A DNA stretch of 64,000 nucleotides from Odontesthes bonariensis (Eukaryota; Chordata; Actinopteri; Atheriniformes; Atherinopsidae). Numbering within the stretch: the stretch's first letter is position 1; every line of letters starts with the position of its first letter. The position numbers and the translations under genes are program-made. The stretch is from assembly GCF_027942865.1 (NCBI RefSeq), contig NC_134512.1, forward strand, positions 1,218,501-1,282,500. Direction: 5' to 3'. Shown one piece after another: positions 54,848 to 64,000 of this stretch. The notes beneath the pieces were generated by a model. The model searched no databases, had not been told where the DNA came from, and was given only the letters and a program-made list of their open reading frames with translations.

Positions 54848-54853
54848 AATAAA
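54848..54853 (+). terminator. Polyadenylation signal of znf277
   Basis: AATAAA about 215 nt after the znf277 stop codon. No closer canonical hexamer was seen in the 3' UTR. Confidence 0.6.
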
Positions 54854-54859
54854 GCAGAG

Positions 54860-55520
54860 CCTAAATATGGAAGTCTTTATTTATTTTAAAGTACAGTGCT
54901 TTTCTAATATGATTCCCATCATCAGTGCTGAATGTTGCTACATTCCATGTTCACATTCCTTTCAACTGCAACGCAGGGAGGATAAATGATGAGACTGCAC
55001 ATCTGCACATAAAAACATCTGCACATACCTTCCTGCCAACACAGACTGTCATTTATTATGAAAGAATGTGCACCTGACACATCCTTCAGACCACGTGTAC
55101 ACATGTTCTCCCAGCTGATATTACAGTGGAAATGGAAAAAAGGCAACAGAATTAAACAGGAAAGAAAAACTGAATAGAATGTTGTTGTTTTTTTTTTTTT
55201 TAAAGTATAGCAAAGCTTGTTCAGTTCCATGATGGGGACTTTGTCATGCAGTGCCTGGAGAAGTTGCTTAGACTCTGAGGGGACCGCATTTACAGATGGA
55301 TCTCATCTCACGAGAACGGGATGTGTGAGGAACTTGGTCCGCTGGAACCTGGTCCTTGTGTGAGTTGATGCACTCTTTGACTCACTCATTTAATTAGTTT
55401 TATCTCTGAAGATGCCTTTACTCTGAACTAACAGCTGATCGCTTCCTTAAGTTTTTTCCATTCAGCGGTTTTTGTTGTATGCAACTCAGAACCAAATTTC
55501 CTTTTCTCTACCTCACTAAT
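54860..55520. other. Spacer downstream of znf277
   Basis: No gene recognised. The minus-strand ORF 54922-55230 has no motif. A short T/A run is at about 55186-55201. Confidence 0.5.
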
Positions 55521-55523
55521 GGG

Positions 55524-55935
55524 CAGTGATGGGCCGTGTTACTGTAATCTGATTCCTTTTTTCAAGTAACGAGTAAAGTAAGGGATTAAAATTGCAAAAA
55601 CAGTAATTAGATTACTGTTACTTTCCCGAAGCGGGCTGCGTTACTAAAGCGTGCTTTTGTTTGTGAGAGCGTCTCATGATGATCACGTGTGAGCGGTGCG
55701 ACGTCACTGCGCGTGTAGACCAATGAGATGACACGGAGAGCCGGAGCATGCAGCGTTTAATGCTAAGAAGTACCCACATTACTTTGAGTTTGACTCGGTA
55801 CAAAGTGACAAAAACATCAGCGTCCGCTGTTCACTCTGCGTGGGAAGAATTGTTTTCATCTACAGTGAAAACTTCAAAAAATGCATCTACAAGCCGGCAC
55901 AGGACTGTGAAAGTCATTGAGAACCCCCCCGGACC
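55524..55935 (+). mobile_element. hAT 5' end with BED-type zinc-finger remnant
   Basis: Begins CAGTGATGGGCCGTGTTACTG, with the CAGTG.TGGGC start and TTACT-rich subterminal sequence common in hAT elements. Further on, frames spell KKYPHYFEFDSVQSDKNISV, then CSLC and (after a frame change) SRHRTVKVI, like the start of a hAT transposase BED finger. The rest of the transposase is absent. Confidence 0.65.
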
Positions 55936-56261
55936 CCCCCACTGACATGACCGCTGCGGCCACCACATCCAACTCTACCGGGCGGCCCCTCTCCTGCTAA
56001 ACGGACAGAGCCCTGTACGACATCATGGTCACTCAACACTTCCTGGCACAGGAGAGAGGAAGCACGGCCTTATATGGTATTATTCAGGGTGTGGAGTATG
56101 AAAATGTACTATCTTCGTGTACGTGCACTTAAATACGCACGGGTGGCATTCATCATTTATGATCTGACCTGGCGTGTTCGCACGAGACCTTTATACGTAA
56201 AGAGAGAAATTTAGAATAAGAATTCGAAAATGTTCTTGCATGAGGCCCATTGTTGTATTAA

Positions 56262-56718
56262 CTCTTTCGGTGCCAATTTAAAAAAAAACGTTCACTGCCA
56301 AAGACGTCAATTGCGTTTTTTAACGGAGCGGGCTGGGGGACAATCTAGCGGAGTTCGTCACTAAATCTTAGGCTTGTAAACACTAAACAGAATATACTGG
56401 CAAAATTACCCACAAGGTGGCAGCAGTGCCACTTTGCACAAAAAAAAGAAGCTCGTTTTCTCAGTTTTTTTGGTCAAACAGCTGTTTTTGGTGAAACCAA
56501 CCTATGTTCTACTGTCTATTACTAAAGGACTGAAAATGGTAGAAACAAACTTTTTTTTCCTGATGAAAGAAGAGAGTCTACTCTTTCGTTTGGTAATTTC
56601 GGTGTGTACATAGTCATAAGACACACTTTTCTGTGGGTCTTGGAAAATCAGTCAAAATACTGTAAAACACTTGGCAGTATGGGTGTCCCTGAACTGAAAA
56701 TGGCCGGCAGCCAATGAG
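56262..56718. mobile_element. piggyBac-like MITE
   Basis: TTAA on both sides (56258-56261 and 56719-56722) with imperfect inverted termini CTCTTTCGGTGCCA / CTCATTGGCTGCC. The TTAA duplication and the sense of the ends fit piggyBac. 457 bp, non-coding. Immediately to the left (56090-56257) is another repeat-like piece ending in TCTTGCATGAGGCCC. Confidence 0.6.
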
Positions 56719-57113
56719 TTAAATGATGTTAAATACACCCCTTACTTTTATGGCTTGGTCATGGTTGTGGGCTGTTGGTTGTAAGGAACTCTTGGATGTT
56801 GTAAATGTGATGTGAAACATGAAAAGCTTGTAAAAGTCCGAGCTCTGCCAATTTTGGGATTTTGTGGTCTTCTTTTGGTTGGACAACGTCATCCTCCATA
56901 AAGTAAGGTACATTTCCACTGGTTATACCCTACAGACATCCAAACATGTGCTCCAAAGAAGCAAAAAGGTGACTTTCCCATAAAATGTCCCCTTTAAATG
57001 TAAGAAGTAAATTGATCAGAAACTACGAGTTAAAATGTATAAAATATCCCTTCCTGTTATCAGAGAGCATGGCTATGTGAAAGGATATAGACACAAATCT
57101 GCTCAGGGTGAAA

Positions 57114-57356
57114 TGGTAAATGGACTGTTTTTATTCAGTGATTTTTCTAGTCTAGTTGATCACTCAAGATGCTTTTACAGTATTCACTCATTCTTACACA
57201 CTCATACAGCACAGGCTGCAGTACTTTTTTATCCCAATCACTTACAGGTTGGGTTGCGTTTTGCCCTCCGACTCCGACGTGGTCCAAGGAAGCTGGAAAT
57301 GAAACCGCTGACCTCTGACGCTTGCTCTTCCTCCCGAGCTACGGCCACCCCAAACT
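57114..57356 (+). repeat. Degenerate fish short interspersed repeat
   Basis: Begins AATGGTAAATGGACTG, followed by TTTTTCTAGTCTAGTTGATC and CACTCATACAGCACAGGCTG, and ends near AGCTACGGCCACCCC. I recognise this as a common teleost repeat layout. Ends and family name cannot be confirmed here. Confidence 0.5.
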
Positions 57357-59310
57357 AACCCTTTAAGGCTTGTGGTTTTTTAAGAAAAGCTTACATTATG
57401 ACAAAAAAAAATTGCAAAAGACTCACTTGAGAAAGACCTATACCAAGATTTTTGTCTCATCAGATCAGTTGTTCAGTTTAAGTCTTTCTCACAAGCAAAG
57501 TCCTTTAAACTCAGTTTGTCAAATTTGGGGCAACTCCAATTCTAAAAGCCTCCCTATCAGAAAGGCTTGAGCTGCTGAAATGGTTATCTTTTTGGCACAA
57601 ACTTCTGAAACTCTTTGAGCGACCTTGAGGGTCACCTTGCTGACTAAAGACCATTTTACCAGGTTACCAAAGTTGGCTGGTGATTCCAAAAGCATTCCAT
57701 TTGACAATCATTGGGTCCACTTAGCTTTTGAGATGACTAAAAGATTTAGAAAATGTCATATAGACTAGTCTTGATATATACCTCAATACAATGTTTTTCA
57801 GATTATCCAAGCTAAATCTGTGTTCATTATAACATGCAGAATGATATCTCATATACATGTGTCTTTATAATCCATGTCCAATCAATTCAGTTTACCATAA
57901 CTGGACCCTAGTCAAGAAGCAGACTCATGTTAAAGATTAAAATTGTCAATTAAAAATAGTCCAAGTGACTGAAAATTTAAACCACAGCAAAGGACCAACA
58001 TTTGTTAACAAGTGTAATGAAATCTGCAATACATTTAATGCTCTTTGAATCCACAGTTTCAGTAACTCTTTGCTACCTCAGACCTCCTTTGTCATCTAAA
58101 AACCAAAAATGTTCAAACATCACATTCTTTCCATCAATGAACATGCATCATTATTTGTTTGGACTCAGTTCTACATCCACCATCATGCTGTCTCAAACAC
58201 TCAATATATCCAAAAAGATAGATTCATTCCCAACTAAGGCACCATTTCTTCCCAGTTGGACAACATCTATCCATTGGATGAAATATTGAGCTGCCTTAGG
58301 TTAGCGTTTTTAAAATCAAACTCCACATCTTGTTGAAGTTGTACGTCTTTAGTCAGAACCAGTGAGCTGGCAGTGAAGTGTGAGGATGCCAGAGGACAGA
58401 AAGGACTTGATGGGAGTTAAATAAATGTAGCAAAAAAAACCTCTGCACTTCTTGCAACTTCAAAAATTGACATTGCAGTGAACCCACCTTTCATAATCTT
58501 TCATAATCAGCCTCATGTAATTCTTCTTCACTCTTACTGGTTTCTTGTATTTCCTCGAAAGCAATTTCTGGCTTTCAGTTTTTATCTTTCCTTTCAGTTT
58601 ATAGTTGGGGGCAAATATGACTGGATGTCCAACATCTTTCATTTTAGGAGCCTCACATACTATTTACAATATCACAGCTGATGCTTCTTCTACTATAAGA
58701 TAAAACAAATAATAAAGGAGTTCCCAAATGTAATAAAATAAAGGACCAGGCTACAACAGTGCTGAACCAAGCATACAATGTTCTATCCAAAACCTGAATG
58801 ACATTGAATTTGCAGAGGAAACTAAGGCGAACACGAGCTGAATACACTGGTCATGTAGCCCTGTTGATTACCAATAACACTGGAGAGAGTACATATAACA
58901 GTTTTGCAATTTATTATTTATTTATTTCATAAAGGCACAAACTTCTGTAGAATGTTGATGCAAAATGATTCAAAAAGTGTGTTTAATGCAAATTGCTACA
59001 TTGTTATATTCAATTTTCTTTTGACATATTTATTTAGTCAAAGCTTTAAATTATAGCTGGTCATCTTGTGACTGTAACAGCTCAACACTTTATTCTTTCA
59101 TTAAGTATTTCACTTGACTTTTTCAGTAATCAAGTGAAAAAAAAGTCAGTTTGTAAGTAAAAAAACTTCCACTTTGAATTAAGGTCTGATATGTTTGACC
59201 TTCTCTTATTTATATTAAAAAAGTACAGTACACCAACTCCATTTCAGCCATTGGCTATTGAATCTTGACTGTGAAATGGATGAAGACTGAACATCGTGCT
59301 CACTGGTCAG
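57357..59310. other. Spacer and possible spg11 3' UTR
   Basis: No gene recognised; the ORF 58002-58289 lacks any motif. On the minus strand AATAAA-type hexamers occur near 59082-59092 and 58909-58932 and could end the spg11 transcript, whose stop is at 59311-59313. Confidence 0.45.
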
Positions 59311-62300
59311 TCAGTAAAATGATCGGCTTGCGAGCCTGTCGTTCAGGTAGTTGGAGGTCTTGGTATCCTGCAGCAGCGTCTTAGTGATGTCATAAAAATT
59401 CAGCTGGTAGGCCAGCCTGTAGCGGCTGTACACATCATCACAGTAAGTCAGCAGGCGCTTCCCGTTGGAAGTGATGCTGCTGGGAGCGCCGTCGAGCCTG
59501 AAACAACATCAGGCACAGACACAGGCGAGATGAGATCAAACTATCATGTGCTATTAGGTAATCTATCCCCAGAAATGTGGCTCATAATACTGAACATAGG
59601 AGCTCAGCACTGCTGTCCTTACATTTTGAAAATGTCCTCAAACAGGTTGGAGGTGAGCGGATGGTGGGATTTGAACTCCTCCAGGTAAACAAAGTCTCCC
59701 TTCAGGATCACCTTCTGGTACAGAATCTCAGCCCAATCTGGACTGTAGCTGTATGCCTCCGACACAACGAACACCTGAGAGACAGGGAAACCTGGATGTA
59801 ACCTACAGGGCGTCTGCATGAAGCGCTATGAAGCTCTGAAAGGTTACTGTGCCCCACACCTCTATCAAATCAGTTCAGCACCACAAAAGCAACTAAAGAC
59901 TAATTCACATTTCCATGTTTCTCTATGCTTTCTGGCTTATCTACAGTGTTAAAATGATGTATTATCTCCTTAAACGTCACCCAAAGCTAATAAAAAGAGG
60001 CATACGCAGGTTTTAGCATTTTTTACTGAAGGAACTAGTTTTATCCAGGAGTCTCTCGCTTGTCAGACCTTTTTTTTTTTTTTTTTCCCCTTTGCCATTG
60101 GTGGAGTTCTCTGGGCAGTACGTGACCATGAGAGCTGGAACGTGCACGTTATGAAAGATGCACGTCAGTTAGCTTCTAGTGGAACAGTCTTCCAGAAGAT
60201 GTGAGACAGGCCTCAGCTCTGACAATGTTTAAATCCAGGCTGAAAACTGTTCTGTTTAGCTGTGCGTATGACACCTGAAAGTGTTTTATCTGCACTCTGC
60301 ACTTTTAAATGAATGAATGATTATTTTAATGGGTTTTTTATTTTTTATTTCATCTGCCTTCTTGTGATTTGATGTAGCTGTAAAGCACTCTGAATTGCCT
60401 TGTGTACGAATTGTGCTCTATAAATAAAATTGCCTTGCCTTGTAAGTCTGGTTAGCACTTTGCAGTCGTGGTACTTTGTTTTTGCTTTTGAGATGGCTGT
60501 AGGAAAATGAAAGACTCAGCAACGCTTGATCAGTGGTTACGGTTTGTTTTTCCAGTCAGGAAGAGAAAAGGGAAGGCAGGGCCTTCCACACACCATCCAA
60601 GCAGGGTCTGTTCTGACCACTCTCTACAGATAAATAGATAAACGACTTTACTAATCCCTTTGGGAGGTTCCCTCAGGGAAATTGAAATCTCCATCTCACT
60701 CACGCTCAGCACTGTTATCTACAGAAATGTACAAAGGAGACAATTATTGAAAATAATTCATCCAAGAGACTCCAAACATAACCACTGCTACTTCTTACTG
60801 ATGACAGACGCTCCATCACCTGTTCAGAATCATTCATTCATGGACACCAACCATAAGTGCTGCTACTACTTTTATATTCTTTTTGTGAATTTTATGTAAA
60901 CAACATAAATGTACAGTCTCACTATTTATTACTGATTTATAACAACTCATCCAAGGACCAACCTCTGCCACTACTTTGTGTATATTGTTCATATTTCAGT
61001 TAACTCTTACACTGATAGTTTGGATGACCTTCTAATTGAAACTTTTCTTACATTTGATGCTGCACGACAACTACTGGAACTTGAATTTCCCGGAGGGGAA
61101 CCCCCCCGAAGGGATCCATAAAGTTTCTCCATCCATGTACCCACAGCAAAACTCCAGGAGTCCGACCATCACTTTAGCATCGACACTTTAGCCAGTTCCT
61201 CTTGTTTTTGGGAGGAAGCCTCCCCAATAAGAAAGCTCTCCCACATTCAGAACTAATTACAACTTATTTGAGTACGCAAACCTAATCTAGAGTTCCTCAA
61301 ATGACTGGAAATGATTATGCCATGTCCATTTATTCATCACACACTAAAACTTGACTCACTATACTAAACTTTACTTTACACGTTCTTCAATAGCAAGCAT
61401 AAGATATGGTTTCAGGACCATTTGTTTAACCTGATTTCATGAAACTTTCTATGAGGTGGAGAAAAGAAAAAAAACAATAAATTAAAGGTGTGCATTTGGA
61501 CAACTTTCTTTAGAATTGTGCAACAGGGATTTGCTATTGCAGTTCCTTTCTATTCTTCTCTATTTTACAATTTCCCTTTGGGATTATAGAATGTCCCTCC
61601 AGAATACATTTTTTTCATTGAATTTCATTTCTATTTTGCAGCAGAACACACGTACGTGTATAGTATTTCATCAAAGGGAAAAAGAGCAAATGTCAGCATG
61701 CAAAAGATCAAATTATGATCTTGTAATAAGGTTTTATGATTTGGCTGTAACAGAAGCACACCTGATAGCATCGTGGCAGAGCCATGACAGCATTCAGCAG
61801 CTCTGCAGGTCGGAGGTTGACGATGCGTAGGTCTGATCCCTGTTTCAGGAAGTGGAGCTGAAGAGCAACCAGCTTAGCTGTCTGGATACACCGACTCGCC
61901 TGGCGCACACACGAGTCCTGACAGTTGCATGCACACACAGAAACCCAATCAGCTAACGTTGAAAGTCTTCAAGGTAGAAACAAGAGCACATCCAGGAGCT
62001 CAGATACCTTAGAGAAGCTCTCTGCAGCATCCTTCAGCAGACCCAACACTTTCATCAGCAAACTCTTCAGATCAGGAGTCACCACTGGTGAAAACAGTCA
62101 ACCAAAGAATCACTGAAGTATAACAGGAATCAAACTGGATACTGAAAATGAGAAAGTTGTTGGTGAAATCATCCTGTTAAAAATGTCGGCGCTCACCCCA
62201 GGCCTGAGACTCAATCATCTTCAGCTGTGTCCTAGCAGCCATTTCGTGGTTTTCTCCAATCTCCCTTCTCATGCTGAAACACAATGCCACCATGTTGTGT

Positions 62301-63231
62301 TTCTCACTATCTGCAGGGAGGCAGCGTTTTATGTAATCCAACAAAGCCGTCTTCAGACTGGAGCTCTGCAGCAAGAGCCAGCGATAGATGGGGTTAATAT
62401 CCAGCAAACATGAAGTTTGATTAGTTTAGAGGTGAAGTGGGGCAAAATGATGAGGCCAAAACTTCTGGAATAAAGTATTCTATCACACAAAAGACATTCC
62501 AGTAACCAATTCAGGCAAAGAACAAAACAATAAAATAAAATAAATAAAAATCAATCAATCTATGAATCAGTTCAATCAAATCATGTTTGCAGTATATATT
62601 TTTTAAAGGGAATGATGCTTACTGCTGCTGTTTCATAATGAAAGCCTACAGTTAAATATGCTTTGCCTTTTGACACCTTAAAGTTAAAGTTTCTCAGAAT
62701 TTATATAAAATTTTGATTAAGTTCCATAAATAAGATTTGACAAAGGTACAGACAGATCAGCAGAGCTTTTCTCACTGGATAGATCTAAAAATTATTTAGC
62801 CAAAGAGGCTAATACATGTTCATGTCTTATCATTCTAATGCCTCTGCTGATTCTGACGATAGGTGCATTAAATGCCTTCGTGCACGTATTTATCTATACT
62901 CTCTTTGAGGTGCCTGGAGCAGCCTGTTCTCCATAGGCTATGAAAGTATTATCATCTCTGCAAAATGCGGCATTGGCCTTGGAAAAGAATGTGCTCTTTT
63001 TATTTCTATTTTCAACGTGATGTATTTTAATCCAATGTGAGTGCTACTGTAAAGTTCAAAGGTGAAGAAAAAAAGTGAGTCTAACTAAGTCTTGAGCTGT
63101 GTGTGCCACACCTGTCCTCTCTCTGCGTCCACCTTCTTCCTGAGCAGCATCTCAAAACAATGATTCTGATGCAGCAGGTCAAAGATGTACGTCATCTCAT
63201 TATACCGGCCAATACCCGTTAGCAGACGCAC
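59311..63231 (-). CDS. spg11: Spatacsin, C-terminal six coding exons (gene continues past window)
   Basis: Minus-strand exons in transcript order: 63231-63112 (VRLLTGIGRYNEMTYIFDLL), 62365-62197 (KTALLDYIKRC, EKHNMVALCFSM, REIGENHE), 62084-62008, 61917-61762 (DSCVRQASRCIQTAKL), 59774-59623 (SPDWAEILYQKVILKGDF) and 59497-59311 (RLLTYCDDVYSRYRLAY, stop TGA 59313-59311). Lengths 120, 169, 77, 156, 152 and 187 nt join in phase with GT-AG introns. The sequence matches the conserved Spatacsin C-terminal domain of vertebrate SPG11, which works with spastizin and AP-5 in lysosome reformation. The last residues (ending SFY) diverge from what I recall of mammals. Earlier exons are not seen between 63232 and 64000. 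No disabling change was found. Confidence 0.93.
60175..60443 (+). mobile_element. LINE C-terminal and 3' end fragment in a spg11 intron
   Basis: Reads SLPEDVRQASALTMFKSRLK then TVLFSCAYDT and stop, the typical end of an L2-group ORF2, followed by a 3' UTR ending CTCTATAAATAAAATTGCCT with TTGCC repeats. Opposite strand to spg11. Confidence 0.75.
60640..61130. mobile_element. LINE tail fragments in a spg11 intron
   Basis: Plus-strand 60640-60690 (GACTTTACTAATCCCTTTGG ... CTCAGGGAAATTGAA) is the inverse of a Rex1-type 3' end; 61065-61130 (GAATTTCCCGGAGGGG ... GGATCCATAAAGTTT) is a similar 3' end in the plus direction. The sequence between them may be 3' UTR of the second. Their opposed tails suggest two independent insertions. 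Confidence 0.55.
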
Positions 63232-64000
63232 CTACACACACACACAGAAACACCACTTTACTGCATCTAATTTCATCAAATGTTTAATACATAAATGCAA
63301 TGAAATAGTCAGATGAAAAACAATATTTTCATAATTGTGATCATGTTTAATAAAGTGTTACTTTTGACCTTAGCTAATGCTAAAATAAATGCTGGAGTAT
63401 CAAATGACTAAAAACACTGATATAAAAAGTGTTTGCACCCACATATAATTGAAGTGTTTAAAAAAGTATCAAAAAAGAAAAATAAATAGTATTTGACTCA
63501 GTTGTATAATTTGTAATATACAAGTATTATTAATACATTAATGTAAAAAGTACATTTCACTGTTGGAACTGTTAATATGGATTTCATGTTCCTTTTTTTC
63601 AAAGCACATTGTCTGGTTTAAATGGCAAAGAACGAAAATCAGTTCCCAAATGGGTTGTGAGAATGTTGAGTGTTGGTTAGGACCGCTGGGATAGGCTCCA
63701 GCCCCCCCGCGACCCGACGCACGCATTAAAAGGCTACAGAAAATGGATGGATGGATGGAGTGTTGGTCAGGTTCTAAGATGAAGACGTTGGCTGTTCCAA
63801 AGTTTAGGTGCAGCCATAGCAAACGTTCAATCTACTCTTTGCTTGAATCTGTTTATCAGTACGGGCAGGAGCATCTGATTAATGATCTCTTGGGAATAGT
63901 TAAAAGATCAGCAAAGTAAGACAACACTACTCCGTTTAATGATTTAAAAATGAAAACTAGGATAAACTAGGATAAAATGAACTGGGAGCCAGTGAAAATA
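63232..64000. other. spg11 intron portion with repeat debris
   Basis: No exon recognised. At 63678-63760, GCTGGGATAGGCTCCAGCCC followed by a short unit and (ATGG)n is a well-known type of fish retroposon 3' end, plus strand. From about 63790 to the window edge (TTTAGGTGCAGCCATAGCAA ... AACTGGGAGCCAGTGAA) the sequence resembles the antisense of an L2-group ORF2 C-terminus, comparable to 18780-18800 of copy A. Confidence 0.5.

Noticed and set aside
63538..63822. 94-codon minus-strand ORF near the window edge
   Set aside because: It crosses a known type of retroposon tail with ATGG repeats and shows no spg11 similarity.

Overview
The window looks like genomic DNA of a ray-finned (teleost) fish. 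It has intron-containing vertebrate genes (znf277 and the 3' end of spg11) and typical teleost repeats: Rex1/Babar-like and L2/CR1-like LINEs, BEL/Pao and Ty3/Gypsy LTR elements, hAT, PIF/Harbinger, Tc1 and piggyBac-like DNA transposons, and CA microsatellites. No bacterial-type operons, rRNA, tRNA or CRISPR arrays were seen. The species cannot be named from the sequence.

Layout. 1-1.5 kb: sequence without a gene, ending in the C-terminal remnant of a hAT transposase and a CA repeat. 1.56-10.24 kb: a decayed Ty3/Gypsy element with 235-bp LTRs and a Rex1-like LINE inserted between gag and pol. 10.2-13.6 kb: microsatellites, a short retroposon-like element encoding a small membrane/coiled-coil protein, and a truncated Rex1-like LINE. 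13.65-15.71 kb: a broken partial copy of the kinesin gene kif23. 16.39-17.50 kb: a solo retroviral-type LTR with a Harbinger element inserted in its TATA box. 17.56-30.41 kb: L2-like LINE copy A (minus strand), split by a BEL/Pao retrotransposon (19.97-27.68 kb) with identical LTRs and one intact 2062-codon ORF. 30.4-32.5 kb: a BEN-domain exon relic in sequence otherwise without a gene. 32.49-39.30 kb: L2-like copy B (plus strand), split by a 2.14-kb element with 8-bp target duplications that carries a multi-exon C2H2 zinc-finger gene and no transposase. 39.3-43.2 kb: several inverted-repeat elements (MITEs) and LINE tails.

43.26-54.63 kb: znf277, complete in 12 coding exons (438 codons plus stop, all junctions in phase). 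Intron 10 contains a Harbinger element nested in a hAT MITE and a ~1.8-kb 14-bp minisatellite. 55-59 kb: spacer with hAT, piggyBac-like and short interspersed repeats. 59.31-63.23 kb: the last six coding exons of spg11 (spatacsin) on the minus strand; the rest of the gene lies beyond the window's right edge.

Only znf277 and spg11 are credible host genes. The rest is mostly a record of nested transposition. L2 copies A and B are each interrupted by a different element and act as each other's empty-site control, so both insertion points and target duplications can be read directly here.
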